A stretch of DNA of 64,000 nucleotides, from assembly GCF_025399195.1 (NCBI RefSeq), contig NW_026252146.1:62001-126000 (forward strand), given 5' to 3'. The notes beneath the pieces were generated by a model that saw only the letters and a list, made by a program, of their open reading frames with translations, was not told the origin of the DNA and made no database searches. The stretch comes from Umbelopsis ramanniana AG (taxonomy: Eukaryota; Mucoromycota; Umbelopsidomycetes; Umbelopsidales; Umbelopsidaceae). Position numbers and translations under genes: made by a program. Numbering within the stretch: the stretch's first letter is position 1; the number at the start of each line of letters is the position of its first letter. Below are positions 12,731-23,830 of this stretch, in pieces.

Positions 12731-14969
12731 TCATTTTAGGACGAAGATAAAGAACAGAATCCAACTGGCCACAGCTAGTGCGACGAAGACAGAGCCATAA
12801 ACCCAATTCAAAACGACTTTCTCTTCCACTCTCGGGACCTTGAGCTCTCCACGGCTGTCACGACCAACAAGAAGTTTGGATTGGCGAGCATTGGCGTCCA
12901 GAATGCCAGAGTAGAATACGCGATCGATGATGGCGAGCACGATACCAGCGATCACTGCGCCAAAAGAGATGCACATGAAGAACATAAGTACACCGTCATA
13001 GCCTTTTTGTGGATCAGCATCTTGTAGCCGGCCAACTACGATATCAAATATAGTAGCTCCAATGTTTGTACCAGATTTGATAATGCCCATGCCGGTACCA
13101 ACCAAACACAGGGGTAAGATAACTGGTACAGATGAAACAAGGGCCACTGGTCCGAGAGCCAAGGAAAGACTAAATATGAGCATGCCAATCACGGGAGGAA
13201 GCATTGTATAGCCTAGGAGCACCATAGACAACAACATCGACGCTCCGCTTGCAATCACTAATAAAGATTTGACATAAGTCTATGCGCGCGCTGATTCATT
13301 CGCTTCAAGCATACTTACTCATCCATGTTCTCTTGCCATTTCGATTGATGAATAGTCCTAGGAAGGGCATGACGATGATAGGGGCTATCTGGGCGGTACT
13401 TGCAATGCGAGCAGAGTCATAGTTGTTGTAACCAAAGCGGAATTTCACAAATTCGCTGGAGGAAAAAAAAAAGTGGGCTGATGTTTAGAAGGCGACGGAA
13501 TGAAGTTAGGCGGATCAGAGTTAAGAAAATAAAGTACCTGTTAATATGAAGGAAACAGCCCCATCCACCCCCAAGTAGGAATTCCATAACGGCAATCAAC
13601 CAGTACGAGTGAGGTAGATGCAACAATTTGTTCCAGCTAAAGTCCTTCTTCTGCTTGATGTTATCGATATGGAACTTGGCGCAAGCTTTGTCTGTGACAT
13701 TCTTCTTCTCTAGATGTCTGAGCAGCATGATATAAATCATATTCACCAGCATTGAGAAAAAGCATAAGGCAGCCGAGAACTTGTCTGGAGATTAGTCATA
13801 TGTTTCCATTATGTCATCACCCCTTTCTTTTAGGCAAAGGCCGATAAAGACACTTACCCAAAGTGCATATCCATACCATCCCGTCCATTCAGCAATAGGA
13901 ATCATACTCGCTTGAGCAGCAAACGAAGCCTAAGATTGCAATAGTTCGATCAATAAGCCGCACGACATTGCATGAAAACGGTCCTAAGCGGAGATATTTT
14001 TACCAGTCGACTCGTGGTCAGCATGAGGGAGACCACGCCAGCAAGGCTGCGACCACTGAACCAATGGCTCAAGATAGTCTCTTGGACAATAACAACTGTT
14101 CCACTACCGATACCGTACAAGACTCGTCCAAGAATCATGGTCATAAGACTTTTGTTGTGGGTTGAGTAGGCGACGAGGACATTGCCAGAAGTAATTAGAA
14201 GAGTGGTAACAAATGAACCGGTAGCCGTTCCAAAAGCATCGATGAATAATCCACCAAGCACCGGCAAAATGGTATTCACAATAGATACGCTTGATTGAAT
14301 CACACCATATTGAGAATTGGAGATCCCGAATTCCTACACACGCCATGGTCAATATCGAAAGCTACGTCAAAAGAGCCATTGGCACGTAGGTATGTTACCT
14401 CTTTGATAATATTTTTCATTGCGCCTAAGGTATGTGCAGCAAAATGACTTCCGACTGAGGAACGATGGTTAGAAATGTACCAGGAAAATATCTAAACCAA
14501 AAAAAATAGAAAATACTCTACCTGCTAGTAGCAGAGCACAGAGTAAAGCGACTGCCTTATTTTGCCATGGTTGACTAGAGAGACCATCGCAGGATTCATT
14601 TCGTTCGATTTCAGCTTTGCTGGAGCTTGCTCTACAGCATGTCTTTACGTCGCCTTTAATACTACACCCTAGACCTAGACCACAACATTCGTTTTGATCA
14701 TTGGGCACATTGACTGTAAAGTTGTCACCAGAACGACAGCAACTATTGGTGGAGGCGGAGGTAGTTTGGCAAGCCAAGGAGCAGTTTTCGCGACCACTGC
14801 AGCATTGTTTGGATTGTTGGGTTGAAATGTAAGTAGGGGCGCCAGACTGATTGGGTATAACATGAGTGATGGGTTCATTCGAGTAGTTAATTGCATATTG
14901 AACAACACTGTTTTGTTGTGAAGAATGCGATAGTAACGGGGTACGCTCAGTAGCATAAGAGTCCGGCAT
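12731..14969 (-). CDS. Major facilitator transporter, MFSD1-like, vacuolar/lysosomal type
   Basis: Seven exons in translation order: 14522-14969, 14399-14454, 14004-14333, 13858-13929, 13538-13779, 13319-13455 and 12731-13257 (603 residues). The rest is a 12-segment MFS-type membrane protein. Features recalling the MFSD1 family are an early segment with AAHTLGAMKN, then FGISNSQYGVIQSSVSIVN, and an Arg/Lys-rich loop before the second half. MFSD1 in animals sits in lysosomes and exports dipeptides; by analogy this may act at the vacuole. The N-terminal TERTPLL is an acidic dileucine-type sorting motif. Unusual is a long hydrophilic N-terminal tail with four Cys-Cys pairs at residues 56-57, 77-78, 95-96 and 111-112. 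One acceptor (at 13780) is AAG. The substrate is not visible from sequence. Confidence 0.78.
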
Positions 14970-15670
14970 GGCGGCCTTGTCTTTGCAGAGGAAGAAGGAG
15001 TAAAGAAAAGTTAAGAAAAATGAGACAATTCGTTGTTAAATAACGAAGCGGATCGGAATAGATATTTTTGAAATTTTTCAATTGATTGTTGTATAAAAAA
15101 AAATCAGATAAGAAATCAGCGGCTAAAATTTCATCGCTTGAGTACAAACTTATTTTTCAAAAAAGAGAGTACAAACAAGAGACATCAACCTTCCAGTTTT
15201 ATATGTGCTCTGTGTATAGCATCTGATGGTACGCGACTTTCTGAATATTGCTGCAATGGATGACTACGCTGCCATTGATGACTATGTTTTGATTTGGGCA
15301 GTTATACTGCAGATTTTGCTTATAATGGATGGAGGGAACGATGCTATTGCTGTGTTAAAGCTGTTGTGCACTGGCAGGTGATGATCCCATGACTTTGGCT
15401 TCATTGCTGCACCACCAAGAAAACGTGTCAGCTGATGTGCGGTGGGTATCGACCGATTTTTTGCGTGGGATAGCTGTAACCAATCAGGATGCTGCCACAG
15501 CGCCTGCCCAGCATTTGGGTGGCCCCAATTCATGTGACGAAAAATGAAGTGCGGCGACTGAATTGGCTCTATTAATGCTTGGCCAATTCAATACAGGCAA
15601 CGCACGTTTCTTCTCACATCTTCTAACTCACCACCAATATAACTCATAACCCCCTTTCAATAAGACTGCC
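14970..15670. other. Divergent promoter region
   Basis: About 700 bases between the start codons of the MFSD1-like gene (minus) and the lipase gene (plus). A TATAAAA-like sequence for the minus strand lies at about 15197-15204, over 200 bases from the ATG. No gene seen. Confidence 0.5.
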
Positions 15671-17085
15671 ATGGTTGCAATTTCAACATCCATCCTTTAT
15701 TCGCAACTGAGGCAGTCAATTGGGTCGCTCACCGCGTCCTCTGCTACCCTCTATGACCGGATCCAAGAAAAACTGGTCACATATGCCCCTCAGCATCGAG
15801 AACATATATTGTATCCTAGGTTCACGACCAAGGACGGTCGAGTTACTTTATCTCGAACCACAGCTGCGTTCTTTTCTTCCAAAATTGTTCAATCCACATC
15901 CCATCAAGTGTCAGACCAAGAAGATCTGGACATGTCCAATTCATGTAACGGCCTTGACATGCCCGTGACCCCAGGCTATATTGCGCCTCGTGCTCCTATT
16001 GTTCTGTGCCACGGACTGTATGGCTACGACAAAATTGGTCCCGATGCCATCCCGTCCTTGCAAATACATTACTGGTCTGGTATTGACGACGCTTTGGCTA
16101 AACTAGGTGCCAAGGTCATTGTGACAAGAGTGCCAAGAACAGCCGGTATCAGCACTCGAGCTCAGGAGTTACACACCATTCTGACAGCCACTGCCAAAGA
16201 CAAGGATATCAATTTTTTGGCCCATTCGATGGTAAGTTGATTGTTCGAAAGCTGCCAAGTCTAGATGATGTAATGATGCGCGGAGTCTATCGGCAAAAAA
16301 AAACTGAACACTTTTTTTGATGGCAGGGTGGTCTGGACTGTCGATACTTGATCTCGCATATCAAGGATAGGCCGTATAGAGTGAAATCGTTGACAACGGT
16401 ATCAACTCCACACAGAGGATCGCCTTTTATGGATTGGTGCCGCGATCACATTGGCGTCGGTGTGATGTCTGCTGTAGCCGAAGCTGCTCATGAAGCGAAG
16501 CAGGCAGCGCGAGGCGGAATTGATCCTGGCACGGCCAGCTGTGAAGTAGAGCAAGGAAAAGATAACGTTCAAACGGTCTATGAAAAGAATTCAGAAGGAT
16601 TTTCTCTTCCTTTTGTGAATAACATCTCCTTAGCCGCACTTGCCAAGATACCCACGACGTTGATTGATCCAGTTGTGTCCAAGGTCATTCAGTCTCTGGA
16701 CACACCAGCCTATTCAAATCTTACTACTGATTACTGTAAAAATTATTTCAACCCTAATACGCCTGATGATCCCTCCGTTCAATATTATTCTTATGGAGCT
16801 TCCAAGCCAATCCCCATCTGGTCAACGCTGGGCTTTCCATGGCAAGTCATAAAAGACAAGGAAGGTGACAATGATGGCTTGGTCAGTCTAACCAGCGCTA
16901 GATGGGGAAAATATGTTGAAACCGTACCTGCCGATCACTGGGAACTAAAGGCTTCTCCAGAATGGTACCCACGAGTTACTAGCAAGCTCAAGGCTACACC
17001 CACTACCCCAGAAAAGTCCAAAGACTTTGATCCTGTTGAATTTTATATGCGTATGGCCACTTATCTATATCACCAAGGACACTAA
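15671..17085 (+). CDS. Triacylglycerol lipase-like alpha/beta hydrolase
   Basis: Exons 15671-16231 and 16327-17085 give 439 residues. The oxyanion segment PIVLCHGLYGYD lies at about residues 110-121. The nucleophile elbow is AHSMG with Ser186; the intron falls right after this motif's Met. A likely acid is Asp368 or Asp370 in GDNDGLVSL, and the base is His391 in ADHWEL, so a Ser-Asp-His triad is present. Ala replaces the usual first Gly of GxSxG. The N-terminus (first 20 residues) is not a strong signal peptide, so the enzyme may be intracellular or mitochondrial; this is uncertain. The fold points to hydrolysis of ester lipids; the exact substrate is unknown. The start ATG sits in a good context (gccATGG). 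Confidence 0.85.
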
Positions 17086-17709
17086 TGGTTCCCATTGCCA
17101 TGGGACTTTTTTAAAACTTTCGCAAAAAGTTGGATTTTTGATATAACAACTTGTAAATAGGTCGATACTTACTACGTAAACGGCTAAGCAATTATTTCCC
17201 TTTTTTCTTAATGGCTTAAATCGCGTTGACGCTGCTCTTTTGACGATGTACATTCTTTCCTTTTCCCACTCTGCCATTTCCCCCTTACTTAATAAAAAAT
17301 AACTGATGAAGATATCTTTGACTGAACACCTTTTTTTTTGGCTGCGCTTCAGCCAAGTGGTGATTTGCGCAGTTGACGGTGCCTTAATGTCGTGGTCTAA
17401 AAGTGATCCCTTGAATGTAAGGGAGCGTAACAATAGCTCGTGCTTTTCAGTTCATTGTGCAAATGAATCCCATTTTCAATATAAATTTGGTATCTTGTGA
17501 TGGTCGTTCTATTTCCATGCTGACGCTGCTGCATTCACGTCCATAATAATCCTATTTTCCATCAAGACGTTTAGTGACTAAACGGACTTTACAACTTTTT
17601 TTTTTTTTATATATATTTTACTTTTGTGTGCCACAGACAATCCAGGTGGGATAAAAAGCCAAGGCCACTATCGCACTCTCTTGTTTGCTTCATTGCCTTC
17701 CAATCATAA
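17086..17709. other. Intergenic region, no gene seen
   Basis: Between two plus-strand genes. It contains T tracts at about 17329-17338 and 17598-17610. It should hold the lipase 3' UTR and the EHD promoter. Confidence 0.5.
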
Positions 17710-19860
17710 ATGTCCATCTCAAAGTCTAGCACGCCTAGACCGAGCATACCCCCTCGAGCAAGCACGTCGAGCTTAAACACTGATGAGTATGCTCCCGTCA
17801 TTGAACGTCTACAAACCATTTACAATCGCAAGATTCGACCCCTGGAAACCACCTATAACTTTGAAGGCACGTAATATCCCCCGCTCGTACACTTTGAAAA
17901 CTCGGTTCATTCGCTATCCTTGTTAGATGCCTGTATTTTCTAATATAAATGTCCTCGTATTTTGTAGGTTTCCATTCGGCACCGTTGACAGGATCAGATA
18001 TAGGAGCAAAACCGATCGTTTTGCTTCTTGGCCAGTACTCAACTGTAAGACTGGACATTAAAATTTCTTGGCATCTTACTCAACCCCGGTATCCACATTG
18101 CTCACGATCAATTTATTATTATAGGGTAAGACCTCATTCATTCGTAGTGTTATCGGCAAGCAGTATCCCGGCGAGCACATTGGCGTTGAGCCTACGACGG
18201 ATCGTTTTGTTGCCGTGATGCACGGAAACCAGGACCGCATCATTCCCGGTAACGCTGCGGCTGTAAATTCTGAACTTCCGTTCAGGTACGTGGTTCATTT
18301 TGAGGGTTGGGGTGCATTCATCAAACCAACCTTTCTCTTTGTCTGTATTTGTCCAAAAGGGGTCTCGATCGGTTTGGCCAAGCGTTTTTGTCTAGATTTC
18401 AGGTAACTTTTATACAAATGGTTTGGTCTCCCTTCTAAATGGAAATTCTGATTAATGTATCCGGACATCTGGGTTTTAGGTATCTCAAACAAACTGCCCG
18501 GTTTTAGAAAATATGACCATCATCGACACACCGGGTATCTTGGCGGGCGATAAACAGCGAGTAGATCGGGGATACGATTTCACTGAAGTCGTCGAGTGGT
18601 TCGCCAACCGTGCTGATTTGATTCTCCTCATGTTTGACTCTCACAAACTGGATATTTCAAACGAATTCAGGATGGCCATTACTACCCTGAAAGGACACGA
18701 AGAGAAGGTACGCGTTGTTCTGAACAAGAGCGACATGGTTAGCCAACAACAGCTGATGCGAGTGTAAGTGGACATGGTTTCCTGATCCAAACCCGCTGCC
18801 ATGATGTTGTCTAAAGTGTATCGCGTCCTTTCAGATATGGAGCCATGATGTGGTCACTTGGCAAGGTTATACAAACGCCTGAGGTTTTGCGGGTATACTT
18901 GACCAGTTTCTGGGTCGAAAAGCCAGCAAATTGTTTTGAAGAGTGCCGGGATCTGATAGAAGCTGAGCAAAAGGATTTGCTAAAGGATTTGAGAAATCTT
19001 CGACGAAATGCTGCTATCCGTAAAGTGAATGATATCGTTAAGAGAGCAAGAATCGCCAAGGTGAGAGAAGAAGGAAGCAGACAAAAAAAAATACAAGGGG
19101 TCGACGCATTCTAACACTTGATTGACAATAGATACACGCTCTCATTATAAGTCATCTAAAGAAGGAAATGCCAGCGCTTTTTGGAAAGAAGAAAAAACAA
19201 GAAGCTCTGCTTGCCAACTTAGAAGGCGAGTTCATTAAAATACAGCAAACCTATCATCTGGCTCCTGGTGATTTCCCCAACCCTGCTCGTTTCAAGCAGA
19301 GCCTTATTCACTATGATTTTGACAAATTCCGGCCGTACCGTGAAGAAGTCATTAATATGGCAGAACAGGTAACAGTTGTATAGTAGTTGAACATAAGTTA
19401 CACCATTATTTACTGACCACGATCATCACAGGCTTTATCTAAAGATTTGCCAAAGGTTATGTCCATGTTCCCACATACTGCACAGCCAGAACTGGCTCCG
19501 TCAGAACGTAATCCATTCCAAGAATTTGATGCTGAAAGTGCCATGGCCAACAATGAATTGCCTCCATCCTATTGGCATGCTGACGCAGTTGACGCTAGCA
19601 AATACAAATCAGTGTTTCAAGGTCTTGAACCCAATAATGGTATAGTGAGTGGATCAAAGATTAAGCCAGTCTTGATGAATACTGGCTTAGATACCAGTGT
19701 TCTGGCCGACATTTGGCGATTATCTGATTATGACAATGACGGTGCCATGGATATGTATCAATTCGCGTTGGCAATGCACCTTGTTACTGTGGTGAAGAAT
19801 GGTGGTGAGCTGCCGGAAAAGCTACCATCAACGTTGCAACCCAAATTCAATGGCATTTAG
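17710..19860 (+). CDS. EH-domain ATPase of the EHD/RME-1 family
   Basis: Eight exons: 17710-17866, 17968-18044, 18125-18285, 18360-18402, 18480-18763, 18835-19060, 19132-19368 and 19432-19860 (537 residues; animal EHD1 is 534). EHDs are dynamin-like ATPases that remodel endosomal membranes. The P-loop is GQYSTGKT at about 74-81; DTPG follows at about 163-166 and VLNKSD later. The helical segment [20 protein letters not shown] is typical of the family. An NPF motif (RNPFQEF) sits in the linker. The C-terminal EH domain has an EF-hand loop with DYDNDGAMD followed by the [10 protein letters not shown] helix. Frame continuity at the first intron requires a GC-AG intron (GC at 17867-17868, AG at 17966-17967). 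The gene converges on the Yip4 gene, 119 bases away. Confidence 0.93.
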
Positions 19861-19979
19861 AAGACTCCCCTTCCCCCGATAGTTCCCTTTACTAATTTTG
19901 ACCTACTACGTTTTCCTCCAATCTTACATTTTTTATATGTCTGTTGTTTTATTCTGTATCTTACAATTGGCTCACCGTC

Positions 19980-21125
19980 TTAAGAGATTAAAATTAACCA
20001 CGCTATCACCAAATAAAACAAGCAGAGTGGGTATACCTAGGACGAGTAGGGTTCAGTACGCCAAGCATCCATACCCTAATTGAACATGTAGCAAAGTATC
20101 ACTTACCGCAAGCGCCCTGCGATTGCTCAAGTGAATCTCAGATTCAGACAAGAAGCCGACCGATGCTACAGCGATTGGCGTGAGTTCACAAAGGCATTCC
20201 ATTTCATTCGTCCATCAACCCATACTTACCGTAAGTGGACCAAGCAAAGGTGATAGCAGCCAACGGAAGTCGAACCCAAACGGTCTTGACAAAGATGGTA
20301 ATGAAGGACACAAGGACCAAAGGAAACAGGCAGTAACCGATAACGCACACGCTTTGGAAGAATGACCTAAACCAATAAGCAGGATGAGAGATCATGTCCA
20401 AGGGTCCACAAAAAGTAAAAGATCACTTACACAGCGCCGCCAAGGACTTTGGCATTCAGTGTCACAACTGCAGCACCAATCCAGACAATAACAAAAACGC
20501 CTGTGAAGATGGCTACAGCTTGATCGGCGGGAGCTTCGGCACTAAGGGTAATGGCCAATGCCAGACACAAGATCAATGGACCCCACAAATCCCCTATACG
20601 TAAAAATGAGTCAGTAAATTCGAAACTGAAATTGTCCAGGTTTGGGAAAATAGCATACAGTCTCGGAGGACATTTTTGTTTCCTTGAGGATATAAAACTT
20701 GTCTTAGCTTTAGGGCAACTTGTCGAAGATCGCGCATCTGGAAAACGACCATAGGTAAAAGTTGTTAGCGGTCGGTTGCATATTGACAGATAGGCTAAGT
20801 CTGTACTTACAATGGTGACAGAGACGGGCTCATCCAGAGTGTCTTCTCCAGTATAGCCTGAAGTAGTTGTAGCTTGCGGTTGATAAGAAGTTCCAATTCT
20901 GCCGCTGGGTTGAGCAAAGGGATTAGGTTGACTAGCGGGTGGTGCAGATGAGGTAGGCGGATAGCTGGGGCGGGTGGTTGATTGGCCGCTCAGGTCCAAG
21001 TCAGGTTCAATGTAAGCATCGTTGCTCAGAATAGCGTCGGATGAAGATTGAGCAAAAGGATTGTCGAACTGACCATTGTCAGCAGATGTATAAGCAGGTG
21101 GATTCTGCTTGGATGGTGACAACAT
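19980..21125 (-). CDS. YIP4: Yip1-family Golgi protein, Yip4/YIPF6-like
   Basis: Six exons in translation order: 20811-21125, 20659-20737, 20431-20593, 20230-20366, 20107-20165 and 19980-20036 (269 residues). Yip1-family proteins are five-pass membrane proteins of the Golgi and ER that work with Rab GTPases. After a Pro/Ser-rich cytosolic N-terminus comes the YIPF6-type core: LDEPV, MRDLRQVALKLRQVLYP, then RDWDLWGPLILC, followed by hydrophobic segments with VWIGAAVVTLNAKVLGG and FFQSVCVIGYC. The final short exon encodes VYPLCLFYLVIAWL. The N-terminus carries two NPF motifs (residues 22-24 and 68-70), ligands for EH domains; the convergent neighbour encodes an EH-domain protein. The start codon is 206 bases from that of the divergent F-box gene, so the two probably share a promoter region. 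Confidence 0.88.
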
Positions 21126-21331
21126 TGGCTGCTTCTATTCCAGAGGGAAAAAAAAAGGTTGTACTCGTTTGCACGTTCGCTTTTGTCTTGGCCGAGCTGG
21201 TGGCCACATTTTGGGCGTGACGTGTTTCGGGTTTTCCTGGGTTGAGTTGGACTCTCTTCTTTTCTCCATTCTTCATTGTCTTGTTTCAAAAGCCTCATTT
21301 TATCTCCCAAATCAAGTGAAAGTTTTCCTTC

Positions 21332-22661
21332 ATGACGACTTCAAAGGAGACAATCTATACAATGTCTCGCTCAGAATATCATGCTTGGGCAATAAAAGCG
21401 AATAGAGACCGTCATACCCTGCCGAGTTTGGATCTTCTCATCCCGACTGACCCGACCAAGCAACCTGTTTGCAAATCCAACGTCAGAGCCGTGCAGCAAA
21501 AGTATATTGCGCTCCCTTCAGAACTCATGTTTGAGATATTGAATCATTTACTTGATGCGGACGAACAAGGTTCTCTATACAATGCTACACTCGTCAGTCG
21601 GCATTGGATGAACTGCGCAACTCCTCTACTATTCCGACACCCAAAGATTCACAGCACCTACCGATGGGCAACTTTTTTGCTGACTTTGATGCGGCCGAAT
21701 CAGCAATATGCATTTGGCGAATTTGTTCGTTCCATCAATTTATCATCATCCTATGAATTTCCAGGTAAAGTGAAGTCAAATCGCGCCATACCTAGATCGT
21801 TGTTCGGTTGGTACTAACTTACAATCTCATATAGAAAATACCGACACTACAAATACTAATTCATCAGATGGCGGTGATCTGATTGATGCATTAGAAAATA
21901 TGGCAGATCGATGGGCCAATGTCGAAACTACCAATATTTCCAACTCCAAAATCACCCCAACCATTACATTATCAACATCGTCTTTCTTGCAAGTTGCCAG
22001 CTGTTGTCCGAATTTGACGTTCTTAGATCTGTCCAACACTGCATTATTTTGTGACTCTTTGATTTTGGAGACTGGAGAATATGTTTCGTCCATACAAACG
22101 TTTGCATTGCAACCTGGACTTACTCATGTACGGATCGAGCTAGACCAAGCCATTCGAGCCATCGGTACCCAGTGTCCGGCGTTACGACATGTCAATATGC
22201 AAGCATGTGACTGGGTTACGGCCAAGGTGATCTGGTGCTGGGTAACCAATTGCCCAAAGCTTCAAAAATTGGATGCAAGACGATGCTTGAGATGCGGAAT
22301 CGAGCGCTTGACGAATGCCTCCTTGGATATGACCAACGGTGATGGAAGTAGAGATCAACAATCCGTGGTCGCCAAAGCCACTACTATCCAAGAACCTTGG
22401 ACGCAAACCGCCAATCTTGTTGACCATGAAGACAGTTTGTGGATTAATTCGCAGATCGCAGAGTACAGTGTACCACGACCTAGCGTATTTGCAAGAGATC
22501 GACGGCCATCTGCTGCATTAGACAATTCAGGTGCATACAATCCAAATCCACTGTTGCCTCAACCATCCGTCCCTATCACACTACGATCCCTGGTGTATGA
22601 CATACTCAAGGAAGCAAAGGAATCCGGTATCACTGATGTCAACTGGCTTCATGATGATTAA
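21332..22661 (+). CDS. F-box protein
   Basis: Exons 21332-21764 and 21835-22661 give 419 residues. An F-box-like segment lies at about residues 67-110: LPSELMFEILNHLLDAD, then NATLVSRHWMNCATPLLFRHP. It is followed by leucine-rich-repeat-like stretches such as FLQVASCCPNLTFLDLSNTA and CPKLQKLDARRC. F-box proteins are substrate adaptors of SCF ubiquitin ligases, binding Skp1 through the F-box and the target through the repeats. The target cannot be inferred. An in-frame ATG at 21362 is an alternative start. The last 100 residues are less conserved-looking and hydrophilic. Confidence 0.82.
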
Positions 22662-23830
22662 GGACGATGATCATAATTTGTTAGGCCATCTTTTAGTTAG
22701 GCAAAGACATTGTCTATGCTAATTTCTTTTTTTCTTTTTTGGCTTCCAATTTCTACTGTATATTCTCTTTTCCTCATCGCTTGCGCTCTTGCCAGCATTT
22801 GTACATGTCACTTATTTTTCAGCATTGTATCTTTCGTAGAGTTATATACATCACAGTTTATACACACGTATAGCTTACATTTTTTGGCTGGTCCAGCATA
22901 GAAAAGTAACAACGTTTGTTTAAATTTAAATTTATATCATGTGGTCGATGTCAATCAGCAATGTAAATTGGAGTACAACTTATATAATTCTCAGGTTCAC
23001 CTAAGGACTGCGACGTAACAGCTCAAATAGATTTACAATCGCATTTTGTCTTTAGTGGATTTTGCAGCGGAAACGAAAGAACTCTCGCCTTGCGGATAAC
23101 GACGGTAGAGAATAATATAAAGCTACGATCTCAGTGTGTTTATTTCGTCGAAAGATAAGAGCTATCTCCTTGTCTCTGTTGCCTCAGTAAGGCGTTTCGA
23201 TCATGAAGGCGTTGCCACCGTTTGCGCAGCACTTACGGAGATGAAAAGCTACAATGAAAATGCTGCCAATGAATTATTTTGCCCTCTTTGGGTGAACCTT
23301 CTTTGGACACCAGAAGACTTCGGCCTTTTTTTTGTTGGGTGATCCATCGTTCGTCAATATTTGAGAAAGTGCTCAATATGTCTCGGACTCTAATGCCGCC
23401 CCCGTATCCTATTGTGTCCCTGATTTCTTGACCAGTTGAGTTCGCGGAAAAGATATCCCGAGATGACTACGCTCAAGAGAACCAAGAGCCACCATTTTTG
23501 TTTGGAACTCAACAGAACTCAACTTCCAGAAACTTGTGCCGACAGATTGCGCTATATCAAGCTTTGGTAATAGAAACAATAAAAGTGGTTTAGAATTTTG
23601 GAACTTTGGAATGCTAACTTTTTCTTGCGTCTTTTGTAGACTTTTTATTTTATAGTTATATCTTTCATATTTGTATTTATTGCTCAAAGTCGGATCAAGG
23701 AGCGTGGTCTGCTGCGCACAAGCGAAATGCCAAGCCCTGACTTTCTTTTCGCTGACTGACTTTTCAAACCCCCCACGTTGACATATAAATTCAGCAGATT
23801 TTGGTTTCTTCGAAATTTTCACTCGTTCTT
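22662..23830. other. Intergenic region, no gene seen
   Basis: About 1.2 kb between two plus-strand genes. The first 200 bases are T-rich, consistent with a 3' UTR. Small open frames lack any family feature. A TATA-like box lies close to the next gene. Confidence 0.5.
23784..23790 (+). promoter_or_regulatory. Probable TATA box
   Basis: The sequence TATAAAT lies 41 bases upstream of the ATG at 23831. The position is close for a TATA box but acceptable if the leader is very short. Confidence 0.35.

Noticed and set aside
20041-20060. A tRNA B-box-like GGGTTCAGTACG
   Set aside because: No matching A box and no cloverleaf; it falls inside an intron of the Yip4-like gene. No other tRNA candidate was found.
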